From positions 1,426,001 through 1,490,000 of the forward strand of contig JAFFSR010000239.1 in NCBI GenBank assembly GCA_017163975.1: a DNA stretch of 64,000 nt. The letters run 5' to 3'. Below, piece by piece: positions 37,531 to 49,744 of this stretch. Position numbers and translations under genes: made by a program. The stretch comes from Anastatus disparis. Taxonomy: Eukaryota; Arthropoda; Insecta; Hymenoptera; Eupelmidae. Position 1 is the stretch's first letter. Every line of letters starts with the position of its first letter. The notes under the pieces are model-generated. The model was given only the letters and a program-made list of their open reading frames with translations. It was not told the DNA's origin and ran no database searches.

Positions 37531-37684
37531 ATGCTAATCAGCGACGAAGCTCGTAAGTGTGTTTTTGTGAACAAAGTACATGTAACGTACAGTGGTGCTT
37601 CTATCAATCGACTACCGAGAGTGGGATTCGAACTCAGAACCCCGAGATTACGAATCCAACGCTCTACCGACTAAGCCACTCACC
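37531..37684 (-). mobile_element. SINE copy E, main part with tRNA-like head
   Basis: Body and head resume after the foldback element. The head contains GAGTTCGAATCCCACTCTCG on the minus strand. The anticodon position reads CGT within a TTCGTAA loop, and the D-arm reads TGGCTTAGTCGGTAGAGC. This is the best-preserved tRNA-like head with copy F. Confidence 0.85.
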
Positions 37685-40600
37685 GGCTCTTAGGTGTAAA
37701 ATTATATTATAAGACTTACATTTTTTAAGAACATTTTATTACGATTTTTACTATTTCTTATAAAAGTTAAATTCACCAAAATAACCGTTAATTTTGGTGA
37801 ACCTTGATATGAAGTTAAATTGACGTTATGAAATGGATATGTAAAATGCCGATTTGATTACGCACGTAACATAACATCTTAACTTTTATCTTCAAATTAT
37901 TTTGAAAAATGATTTTATTTAAAGTTTTTTTTATATAAATAACGTAAAAGATACAATTTATTTATGTTTATAAGATAAAAATCTAAATAAAAAAATATAT
38001 AAAAAATAGTATATTATTCACCTAGGGAGTTAATTTCAAAAATATTCACCCGCAAAAAAATTTTTCATTAACCCGTGAATATATTTTGTTTTTAGTCCAC
38101 TTCTCGATTTTGCCAGAAATTACTTTTGATTTTAAACCGTAAATTTTAGTCTAAGAAAAAGATTTTGAAGAAAACTCACCGCTTAATAATAAAAAAATTT
38201 CTCAAACAATAATCCTTATTCATCTAAAACTCCTTAAAGAAACTATCGCCTAAAAATAACGTGATATCTCCAGAAAACTAACAATATCAAACTCTCCGTC
38301 TATAAAAAAAAACGTAAGAAATAAAGATATACGTTAAAACGACAGATAAACCAAGAAAGATAAATCGGAGCTCAAATAAAAGAGAGAGAGAGAGGAGGAA
38401 CAGATACTAAAGTTAACACCTGCCTCCCCCTTGCAGGTGGTTGGTATATGCGCACGCGCTTCTCTTTCGATATATTTTGGTGTATATATTTATATATAAA
38501 AGACCGCCCACCCTCAACGTACACGTGTGCGCACGCGTTCTTATTTTTCAGCTTTCCCCCTTTTATTGTGATGGGGTGTGTCACCCCGCATACACGCACG
38601 CGCAAGTATGTTTAGATTCTTTGTATTGCATGTTAAGTTATGTTGAATTACATGCTGTATTATTTGTTACCCCAGTCAGCGTGATGATTTTGCTTTGATT
38701 TTAAGCTTTTATGAATCATTTCATACTTGGAAAAATCAGATGTTTTGAACAATTTCTAAATATTTATTAATTTATAAAGTATTTGATTATGACAACGGTA
38801 TATTTTGATATCTTCATTATATTTAAACATTTCTGAATAATAAGTAAAAAAAATCTATTGGAATTTGAAAAGAACTCTAGCCGAGTATTTTAGTTTTAAG
38901 GTTGACTCATCAAATTAAAAAAATTCAAAATATGTATCAAGTACAAAAATTTAAATTTCACTTTCCGACAAAGCTCCAACGGAATGATAACTACTAATTA
39001 TCATATTTTGAAATTCTTACATCTCGAACGCAAACTCTTCTCCATCTCTAATGATTATGCAGCTTCTCGGCTTCACAGCTCAAGCTAAGCTATTCAACCA
39101 TACAGTTAAATCTTACCTCTATAACCCTTATCTGAATTTTATTGTTGTCACTCTTCTATATATATATATATTTTTCATTTTCATAAACCATCGTTTAGCT
39201 TTGAAGCCCGCTTTTTCTTTTCATTCTATTGAAAAACTCTTTTTTCAAATAGTCGCTCTTTTCTAAATACCTCAGCGGGGCGTTATAATAGAAGTTTTAG
39301 TGGCGCACGCGCCTCTACGAGGGTATATAAAAAGAAAGAAAAACGCGCGATTGTTTTGTATCTATACACATATATAGATATATCTTTGCTTAAACTCATT
39401 GTGTACATATACATATGTCGATCGGTGATTTTTCATCGGCTTGTGTATACGTTATTAATGATGACATCAATATATATATATATATATATATTTTTTTCTT
39501 CTTCATTCCGTAGATATCGTCAGATTACGGACGCGTACATAAATTATAGGTTTTGTCAGATTGAGGAATGAGTTATTATAATCGGCTGGATGATACGTTG
39601 AGAATATACACGATTAATGATACGTCGTTCACGGATAGCTTCATTATTAGAATTTTTTCTTCTAATTCTTCGCGGGGTAGCTTGATTTAATGGCCAGTAA
39701 AAATTTAAATTAGGTTCAAGTCTGCCGTAAATACCTTAAAGAATTGAAATAAATGTTCTTTTATAGCTCTATTGACGTTTCGTTAAAGGATCATTTTTGT
39801 ACGATTTGATGTTTCCGCGATATGTCAATTAAAACGTTTAAAGTCGAATGTTGGTTTTTTTCTTTCAATTTTTAGCGATCATCGAATAAAAATAAATGGT
39901 ATTGAGTATTTTAAAATACTATTGATAAAAATGCATTGAAATCACATTAATTCAAGTATTTCATCTATTTGAATTCTTTTATTTTTTAAGTATATGCAGA
40001 TATTTATAACATTAACGTGAAAACAGTTCAAAAGAAACTTTCTCAAAGTAGTTTGTGAAAGTCAGGTAACGTTATTATTACGATGAATCTACCAAATATT
40101 TACGAAAAAAAATTGAGAATAACTTACGAATTTTGTATGTAAAGTAACCGTTAACCTTTATAAAAAAAACTTAATTTATCATCAGATTGTTGAAAAATTC
40201 AGAAAATATAACTTAAAACCTCATTTTTTCGTTGGTCCAGCGATAAAACGAACACTTTAGACCGAGCTACCAAAAAATTTTTAAAAACCATTAAAACAGA
40301 AAAAAAGCAAAATTGTTTGAGAAAAACAATCCAATATATTTATATATCCAAAAAAGCCTCGTAACCCAGAAAAATCGTACGAAAATAAAGCTTGTACATA
40401 AAACAACTCGAAAGCCTCGTCAGTTCCTTTAAAGTAGTTCTCTCTGTCGAAAGTAAAAGACAACACAAAAAAAAATGAAACGTTAAAAATAAAAAAGAAA
40501 AACGTTTTAACCAGTGCATAATATATAAAGCCGCATACAAGTCATCGGTAAATTTTTTCTTTTCTTTCTTTCTTTTTCTCTTTTGACTCATGGTTATATT

Positions 40601-43006
40601 GGAACTTGCGTCAGATGAAGCGTGCGGTGTGGCTGCGCGCACACGTGCGCGTGCCATAATCTATACACGGCGCCCTCCTTTATACATATATCTCTCTTTC
40701 ACTCTCACTTGTAACCTGTCGATTAAATATGTGTATCGAAATTTCATTTCAACTTGAGAAGCGTTATGAGTTTTATTTGTAAGGGGGAAATATCCTGATA
40801 TACAAGAACAGTACCAATTGCCAAGTTGCCTGAATAAACATGCAAAATGCTTTTGATTTTTAATAAATAAATATCAAGATTATTATTTAGTTGGGTTCCC
40901 GTATGACTTTTGGCGTTTGTAATTATACGAAAGGAAGTGGTAAATAATACTTACATAAGTCACGTGAAAGAATAATTCAGAAGATAGATTTACAATTTTA
41001 TATTTCAGATATTCTTGAAAGTTTTCTTAAATTGAACGTTTTTTTATAAATAAATACGTGAAGTGTAACTTTCTAAAGATATTTCAAGCGATAAAAATCA
41101 ATAATTTTTTTTTAAACAATCGTGTGTCCAGTTTTGGACTACGTATCACGTTGTAAGTTCCATCACCAAAATAACAAACCAATATATTTTTTTAAAAAAA
41201 TAAATATCTAACCAAACTTATTTCACAGTGTTTATGGGTTTGTTTTAAATTTGAAAGAAAAAAGAAACTTTTCTAACAATATATTTTTTATGTCTAATTT
41301 TACCAATTTTCAAAGCATAATCTTCAAATAATTAAAGTTTAACAAGATTAAATGATACAATATTATATTAAGCAAAAGAACACTTTATTTCCATATTTAG
41401 AAAAGACGCGTTGCGATGTAGACAATATTCAACAGAACAACCAAACGAATTTTTTTGAAAAACATCGCAAGTATACGTTTGTACATGCTGCAAATCTACA
41501 AACACATAAGAATCACTCGTGCGTAAAAACGACGCACCTGGAACTACACCCCCGCGTTTATCTGTTTACCCCTTTTTTCGTTGGAAATACGAATCGATTG
41601 CTTTGCTTCATCCACCCTTTTGATTATTTGCAGGTATGGTGTAATTTTTGTAGAAAAACACGTGAATGCTATTCTGAATTAAACGTTGTTCTTTTGTAGA
41701 AAAAATTTTTTTTCTTCCTCAAATTTTTCAATGATGGTATAATATCCTAATTAATTTAATTGCAACGATAAATTACTTGAAAAAATAGATATCCCAACAG
41801 TTTTGTAATGAGCACACAATGGTAGAATTAAATCACGAGATCATAAAAGACATTTTGTAAAGACGCGCAGCATTTAATCTTTTTTTCATCCAATAACTAC
41901 CAATCAACTTTTCTAAAGGAAAGAAAAGGTGATGAAGTATTTTAAATCATTGAATAGCATATTCCCCCATCAGTATATCAAACAAAAGACAATCGAACAA
42001 AAATCAAATGAAATAAGAGAAGCGTATATACCCGAAATCACCAGATGATTTATAAAAAAAAAAAAAAATAAATAAACCTTATCCAAATCCTAATAATAGT
42101 TCATATATATCAGTATATGGCAGAGGAAGTAATCTATCAATGTGCTACCGGATAGTATTTAATCGAGTATCAAAGTACCAATCCTTTCCTCGTTTTTTAT
42201 TTTACCTTCTTCTTCTAAATATACCAAACTTTCATCTAACACATATACCAACGCTTATGTATACATCTACGTATATACATTCTGAGCCTAAAAAACATGT
42301 TATTAGGCCCCTTAAGGGGTATAGACTTTTTACCAGTATTATTCGAGCAAGTAAAAAAGAATATAAAAGGGTTGACACGCAAAAAGCTATAGGGAGAAAT
42401 TAGAAGGAGAACCGACGTGGTAATTATTATTTGGCTGCTCTCAAACACACACACATATATTCAAACATGTATAAGGGGCCCTGACCAGTTATATAATTTT
42501 CGGAAGTAAAGCCGTGGCTCAAGTACAAAATTTAACCAAGAGGATTAGATTTGAGAGAAGTCAAGATGGAAGCGCACGCCAGCCAATGCCAGATATGTAA
42601 TTATTGTACTTTCGTTTTTATATCGTGTATATTAAAGTAAAAAAAAACAAATCAAATAAAGACAGATGAAATAAAAAATTGTTCAAGTAGATGTTATCTG
42701 TCGTGTCGATAGATTATTTTTTTCTTTTCATGAATTGAAATTTCGTTATTGAACACGTTTATTAGATGTGTGAACAGAGATAGAATTTAGATATGTAGGG
42801 CATTTAATTATATTATTTATTGTAAATTGTATGTGATTTGAGCGTTGAAACGTATGTAGGTCTAATTAAATTCAGTATTTTTGGTAGTAAAGATATCGAT
42901 CGCCAATATTCTAAAATGAATAATGTATGTTTTATGAAAAATTAATAGAAATTTGTTTACGAAAATAAAATACTTCGAAATCTTTATAAATTTGCAGTAT
43001 ATCTAT
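37685..43006. other. Intergenic region, no gene recognised
   Basis: GC-richer blocks at about 38380-38660, 39240-39560, 40460-40740, 41490-41650 and 42000-42600 lie in AT-rich DNA. GGCGCACGCGCC-like repressor motifs occur near 39303-39312. The 115-residue frame at 41352-41699 has mixed composition but no motif and no promoter context, and is left as a chance ORF. Confidence 0.5.
38417..38439. promoter_or_regulatory. Paired, inverted proneural E-boxes
   Basis: CACCTGC (38417-38423) and GCAGGTG (38433-38439) face each other across a 9-nt pyrimidine-rich spacer, within a GC-richer block. GCAGGTG is the preferred Achaete-Scute/Daughterless site, and two such sites this close are unlikely to be random in AT-rich DNA. 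Function is inferred. Confidence 0.45.
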
Positions 43007-43040
43007 ACTTGCCGTCGAGACGCGATCGCGTCTCTTGATA
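43007..43040 (-). promoter_or_regulatory. 34-bp paired palindromic element, copy 1
   Basis: The core GAGACGCGATCGCGTCTC (43017-43034) is an 18-bp perfect palindrome. Read on the minus strand it is flanked by TATCAA on the left and GACGGCAAGT on the right, as in copy 2 at 49711-49744. The two copies match at 32 of 34 positions, with the differences at mirror positions of the palindrome. Its role is unknown: candidates are a dimeric protein site, a chromatin contact element or an RNA hairpin. Confidence 0.6.
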
Positions 43041-43173
43041 TAACTATAGACATAAAGATAATTTTGAGATCACCTTAAAAACTAAAAAATCGTTCGATTT
43101 TCCAGAAATACAGGAAATTAAGACAATAATAAAAAAATTCTTAGGAACCACCTATCGCTATTTGTCGCCTCGA

Positions 43174-43183
43174 GGGGATTTCC
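43174..43183 (+). promoter_or_regulatory. NF-kB/Rel-like site
   Basis: GGGGATTTCC is a full match to the GGGRNTTTCC consensus. It lies between palindrome copy 1 and the GCAGCTG at 43322-43328, the combination seen in scute sensory-precursor enhancers (alpha box plus E-box). It could alternatively be a Dorsal/Relish site. Confidence 0.45.
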
Positions 43184-43321
43184 GTATATTTGTGTAAGCA
43201 CGACATATCGAAGTAGTTCTGATAGACACGAAAATCTACGTATCTGTACACAATATACGTACGTATATGTGTCGACCTGTACGACCACTTTAAACAACTT
43301 ACATACACGCGCCGGAAAAAG

Positions 43322-43328
43322 GCAGCTG
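43322..43328 (+). promoter_or_regulatory. Proneural-type E-box GCAGCTG
   Basis: GCAGCTG sits in the context AAAAAGGCAGCTGTT. A very similar context, AAAAAGGCAGGTGAAC, is found at 49625-49640 beside palindrome copy 2. Confidence 0.4.
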
Positions 43329-43339
43329 TTCATTTAACG

Positions 43340-46300
43340 TCCACCCCCGCTTGCTTAAAATGTACGGCTGTGTACACTTTGCGTATCGGTATACGTATAA
43401 CGCGTGCCAAGGTATTAAGATTTTATTGTTACGTTTTTAGTTGAAAGTATAATATTTTTAAAGTCTTTTATTTTATTTTAGAATGTTAATTTTAGAATTT
43501 TTTAAATTTAATTTATTTAATTAACAAAGCTTATTAACCATTGACTAATTGAGCTTTTTATTTAAATTCAATTTATAATAAAATTTAATTAAAAACAGAA
43601 TTTATTGAAATTGTTAAAATTTTTATTTCATTATAAAAATGTTAGAAAAAGCATTAATAATTTAACCTTTTCATATTTAATAATCGACATTAAAATAAAC
43701 GCATTAAAAAAGTCTCCACGCCCATAACTATCATATATCCTTCATTTTCAGCTGGCGTTAGCGTACACGTCAGATAGATCTACCTGAAAAAAAAAATCTC
43801 AGGTACGTCAATTTTTAACGATTTTAAAAAGCACTATGCGCATATTATACATACAATACATACACCCGCATATACATATACAACCCGTAAGCATACGTAT
43901 AATAACCATTTCAAAAATTTAAAACGGTGTAGACAGATCGTGTCGGCATAAAAAGAATAAGAAAAAAGAAGAAGAAAAAAAAGAGAGAGATCCATCCTCA
44001 ACCCTTTTTTATTCTAGGGTGAAAAATGCAAAATCATCCCTGCATCAACCCTTTAAAAAAAAAGAAGAAGAAGAAACCGGTACGCGAGAAGAGAAAGCCG
44101 TGCATTATCCGCGCGTACATCAATGAATGAGATGTCGATGATGAGTATTGAAACTTACCAGCTGCTCTAACATCGTCATCCTTTTTCCGGCGCGTAACGA
44201 GAAAGTTTTATATATTTATACGTGTATATATGTATACGCATATATGAAAGGCTTTTTCTGTCCTCCTTTTTTGCGTATATTATATGCGAGGGCAGGTAAA
44301 ATTTTGGCACGCGCTCTCTTAACCTTCTCCTTCTTTTAAATCTTTTATTTATTTTTTTTCCTATTTACATTGAGATTCTACCCTTTTATTTGCCATTTTT
44401 CCTTCTGTATATATGCACACCTTTTTTTTGCTTTCCTATTCTACTTCTTTTTTTTTCTTCTTTTCTGAAAAACCCTTTTCACGTGTGTCTATAGATTCTC
44501 GATAGTTTCGTTTATAACCAATGCACTTTGTACTCTTTTTTTTTTCTTCTTCATCCACCCACGTCTATTGTTACACATATCTTTTGGTATTTTTTTCTGA
44601 AGGGGTTAAAATATAAAAGGGTGTATAGGACCCAATCTATCTTCCTCTCCCCCTTTTCTGCTGCTGTATTTTTTTTTTTCATTTTTCGACAAATATTGTC
44701 GCGTGCATATGTACGATGAGTTTCTTTTGTTATGAAAAACGAGATGAAAAGAATAAGAGGAAAGGATTTTTCTCTCTGTTGTTGCACGCGTATATATATA
44801 TGGATGAGCTATTGAAAAACTGGAAAAGGCGAACACCCACGTGCGACTTAAAGAAAGCCTCGGTCAAAAGGATTGACGATGTGTTGAGCATATGCAGATT
44901 TCATTTTTTTTTTTCAGTAGTGCTTCCGGGATACATAGATACCGGATATGCGCTTCGAAACTTACGTTTAAGCCTTTTTTTCTATCTATACAATTTTTTT
45001 CTATTACTTTTCTAGTTTTTTTATTCGAAGAAATCGATAACATCCTTTTTATTGTAATATTTGTATTATCGTATAAGATCAGAATTTTATGATTTTTTTA
45101 TTTTATGAAGATTAGGAACATTTATAGCAATAAATATTATTAATAAACAAAAATATTTTAATTTAAATATTACATAAACATTATATAAATAAAGTGATAG
45201 ACATTTTAATCATCAATAAGTAGAAAATATAAAAATTTATTTAAAAAATTTTAATAAAATATTCCGTACTTCTAATTTAGTAATTTCAGAAAATGCAATA
45301 AAAAAAATTTAACAGATTTATCCAATACCACATAAAAATAAAATTATTATTTCTTAGATTTTTTTCCTTTTGTTTGTCGGTATGTCCCCTTCGGTGTATA
45401 TATGTTACACCGAAATTTTTTCTAATTACATGCTCAATGCGTACAAAATTAAAAATCTATAGCGCGCAAACTCGAAGCATATGGTTCAAAAAGCACACTA
45501 ATTTTCTATGTGTATATAATGTATACGCACGAAATCCAAAAAAAAACCTAAAAAGGCTCACAGCAACGGTTGCAATTGTAAAAAATAAAATTATTTCCGA
45601 GGGGTTACTTTCGAAAAGCAACCCTACGCATAAATTCATTTCAATATATCTTTACCATATACGCTCTAAGGATTTTTTTTTTCCTTTCATTTTTCCTATT
45701 ACTTAATTTTTTTTCTACTTTACGCTTACGTTTCTATACACTTTTATATCCGGCTTGGTGTTATTTTTTTCTGCAACCCTGACTTTTTTTTGGACAAACG
45801 GCGCATTTTAAGTAAGGGTGCGATGTAAACAAGGCATGTAATCCAACAGTTGTTATTTTAATTTTGATTTTTTTTCCTTTGTATTTCTATGATTATTTTT
45901 TTTAAGGAATTATTTACATAAATTTTAAGCCTCGATTACATTCATATACTGATTTCAATTTGCATTAAAAGCCGATTTCAAATTATAAAAATTCGGTATT
46001 GTAATTACATTATACGTACTGAAATTAAATTAATTTTTTTTATATGATGTCACGCATTCTTTAACGTAAGAATTATTAAATAATCTTACGTAACATGTTT
46101 TTCATAAAACTTGATTACGCTGACAAAATTCGAAAAAAAATTACTTTTTTCAAAAGTAATTTGCATATTTACATAAAAAATAAGATAGTGTTGAGTAAAC
46201 TCGTGAAAATCGTTTATTCACTTAATTATCATAATTACAATATTATCATCAGCCAATTTATTAACTGGTTTATGTGTATGTAAGTCCAAAAACAATCTAA

Positions 46301-49300
46301 AAAACGAAAGTTTTTCATTTTTTTAAATTTATTCATTTTTTATATGAAAAAAAATGTTAATAATAATAAAATTATCATTAATAATAATATTTTTAAAATT
46401 TCTCATAAGAATTTGCAAAAGAATGTCCTTATACAACTTTTGAAAAATTTATATTATCCGATTTTAGCATTGAACACTCAAGTCGTAACTATCGATTGTT
46501 TTCTAGAATTTCAATACATTAAAATTCAGTCTTCTTTGTTATTTATAAAGAAAAGCCGAATAATCGTAAAAAAGTTCTTATTTTTACATAATTGCACTTG
46601 CAGCCGTAGTATATCAATTACACCTTTTTGGCGAGTAATAAAAAAAAAGACGTGTAATTTTTAACGCTCGTTCCAATGAATATCGCTTTTCTTTTCAACA
46701 TATATATACACAAATTGAAGTTGCACCAATTTTACAAAACACCGAAACAACAATAAAAAATAAAAAAAAAGCAAAAAGGAACTTTGAAAAGTGAGAGCAA
46801 AATGCGTCGAGAGATGAAAGTGAAATAAAAAATAAAGAATAAGATTTTTTTAAAGAAAGAAGAATGGAAAGAAGTAGAGAAAGAGAGAGGAGTTTACGAT
46901 CAACTTGTGGCGAAAGTCTTATCTTGGGTCACGTATTGGTATATAATGTACACTTGGTGTAAAAATATTAATTTTTTTTTTAATTTTATGTATCGTTCAA
47001 AATAATAATCAGAAAAGTAATAATTTTTCATGAAAAATATCAATACCTTTTTTCACAAAGTATTTTAAATCATGCGCCATAAAACATTCTCGATGTACTG
47101 ATAAAAAATTTTGTGTACTTTTTTTCATTAAAAATTCAAAATTGTTTAAAAGGTTAATAAATATCTCAAAACGTCATACAGTTTTATGTTAAAGTTTTCG
47201 AATATATATTATCATAAAAATACATTTAACGCAAAAAATTAACACGTAACCGATTTTATTAATATTAATAAACGACGCACGTATCGCAAATTTAATTTAA
47301 AACAAAAAAGAAAAATAACAAGTAAGGTACGACCAGCCATACATTATAAAACTAAAAAAAAATTAATAAAAAAAAGAACTATTCGTTTTATCGTGTAACG
47401 TAAACTCGACTCCTCAACTGAGATCACCGAGTAACAAACCATTGCGGTTCTACGCAAAAGTGAAAAAGAAAAAAAATAAGAAAATAAAAATAAAACGTTA
47501 CACAAGCCCTAGCATTATAAAAGGCACGCGTTAGCAAAGTACTTTGCTATTATTATCTTTAGCCGACTTGCGCCTTAAAGAAAAAAAATTGAATGATCGT
47601 CCCCCTCCCCCTACTTTTTTTTGTTATTTGACGCTACAACGAACACATTGCAAGAAAATATATTAAAAAAAGTAATTGCAGTAGTCGAAGGATTCCGAGG
47701 TGCGAAATATGGTAAGTTTTAGGGTATAAGGGTATACTGTGTTAGGTGTTAGTTATTAGAAATTTTTTTAGATGATTTTTTTAGGTTCGTTATTACTTTA
47801 TTTTGCTGAAGGAGAAATAGCCTGTTATGATTTTGGCGAATTGAAATACGTTAAAATCTAATTGTTAGTTTTAGTATTTTAGAGAGGTTAAGGTTATTAT
47901 TAAAGTATTTTTAGGAAACTGTTTAACTGAAAAAAATAAAAATTATAACGATTTTATAGGTTTCTATTTTTTAGAAGTTTTATTTTTTTAAGCGAAAATA
48001 TAATTAAATTAATCAATCTCGAAGTTGAATTAAATATTTAATCATTTTATTAATACAAACAAAATAAAAAGTTAAATAACTATATTGTGCAGTAAAACAT
48101 ATTCCTAATATTTATTAACAAACATAACCTCAAAATATACAGTTACGTGTTAAATTTCGTAATTACATATAAAAAAGTTCTTAAATCGATGTCCTTTTGA
48201 ATTTTTAAAATTTTACTGTTATAAATTAACGACCAAAAACTAAATATGTTCGTTAAACGTGCGATTATCAAAAAATTATCGGTGGATCGCATGCTAAGGG
48301 TGAAATTTTAGTCCTTCAAACAAAAAATTAAGTCAATTTTTTTTATTTTTTTAATAATAATTCAAAAAATGTGACTCTCCATGATTACAAATAAGTGAAA
48401 AACCCTTTCGGCTATAATCCATATTATTGAAGGTAACTTGAAGTGTAGATTTGAAGTAAGAGTTATTGCTTCAAAGAACGAATTTTGTCGAAGTATAATT
48501 TTAAGCCCAAGCAGGAAATAAGAGGACAAGAAATTCTTAAAAATTATTACCTGCATGCGAATTGTGCATATATAATGTGACTATATATATATATATTTTT
48601 TTCAATATTATGCAGACTAAATAAGTTTAATCTTTCATTTTTTTTCTTTCGCTTTAATATTGATGATGTAATAATGTTAAACGAAATATTTTTTCAAAAA
48701 AATTTTTACAACCCATGTGACAAATAATTGTAGCAATCATTTTTAATATTACTTTGCGTAAATAAGTTTTATCGGCTAATGACTAAAATGAATTTATAAT
48801 AGCAAATTAATTGGCACGCTTATGTAAAACAAAGAATAACTATAATTTTAATTTTACAACTTTTTTTCTCGTTGCGATAGAGTTAATAAAAGAAAAATCC
48901 AATTACATTCGACGAAATTAACTTTGGAGAACTCACTTATTTATTTTTTTATTTTTTTTTTTAAATTGAACGATAAAATTAATTATTTCATTGGATAATA
49001 AGAAGTTTTTAATTTGATCATTAAAACTTACACGTTACTTATTAACAATTTTATTAAAATTTAAATTAAAATTTATCTTTTGAAAAAAAATAAGAGAATA
49101 TAAATATGAAATGTTAAATTTGACGTCAGTAGCTAATATTACCTTGAGCCTTACCAGCACTTAAATCATTTTTGACCAAAAATTTCTCCTTTAATTCAAT
49201 CTTATAAAACACCAAACTATAACTATCATTTTTTCCTAAAAGCTACGTACGCGCGTGTACCATTCCATATTATCAAAAATCTTATACCAAATTATTAAAA

Positions 49301-49629
49301 TAAATGGTCTCTTCAACCAAAAATCTTCTTCAAACCACTACAATAAAATAAAAAACAAAAAAAAAACTAAAAATGATCTTTGCGTGATCAAAGCTCTTTA
49401 AAACAAAAAAGAAAAGCAAAAAAAAAATAAATAAATAAAACCACTAGGTAATCATCGCGCTTGGGTTGCTGCATTTAGTAAAGCCAGCAGAGCACGCGAC
49501 AAGTGATGCTGGTGTGTGCGCATATAAGAGCAAGTATACAGAGAGAGAGAGAGTGAGAGCCAAAAAAGAGAGCAGTTGCTTTCTGCCACAGTGGCGGACA
49601 TGATTTACAAATCAGTCCAGCGTAAAAAG
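43340..49629. other. Intergenic region, no gene recognised
   Basis: GC-richer or pyrimidine-rich blocks at about 43690-44960, 46660-46960 and 47260-47720. Sites noted: CAGCTGC at 44159-44165, GGCACGCG near 44306 and GGCACGCGTT near 47525. Frames at 44528-45092, 45374-45706 and 46344-46664 are homopolymer-driven or featureless. Confidence 0.5.
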
Positions 49630-49636
49630 GCAGGTG
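49630..49636 (+). promoter_or_regulatory. Proneural-type E-box GCAGGTG near palindrome copy 2
   Basis: GCAGGTG lies 75 bp upstream of the palindromic element, preceded by AAAAAG as at 43322. A CG-alternating stretch (GCGCGCGCACGCGTGCAC, about 49648-49665) lies between them. Confidence 0.4.
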
Positions 49637-49710
49637 AACGAGAGGCTCGCGCGCGCACGCGTGCACTATATATATACAATCCACTATCGGTATAATGGAC
49701 ACGCTTCATT

Positions 49711-49744
49711 TATCAAGAGGCGCGATCGCGCCTCGACGGCAAGT
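49711..49744 (+). promoter_or_regulatory. 34-bp paired palindromic element, copy 2
   Basis: The core GAGGCGCGATCGCGCCTC (49717-49734) is an 18-bp perfect palindrome flanked by TATCAA and GACGGCAAGT. Relative to copy 1 it has G for A and C for T at paired positions, so self-complementarity is kept. It falls inside a 65-codon ORF (49695-49892). Copy 1 has a stop soon after the element in the equivalent frame, and both differences would change the amino acid, so a protein-level explanation is less likely. Confidence 0.6.

Noticed and set aside
41352..41699. 115-residue frame with a few Cys and His
   Set aside because: Cys and His are not spaced as a zinc finger, there is no promoter context, and the length is compatible with chance.
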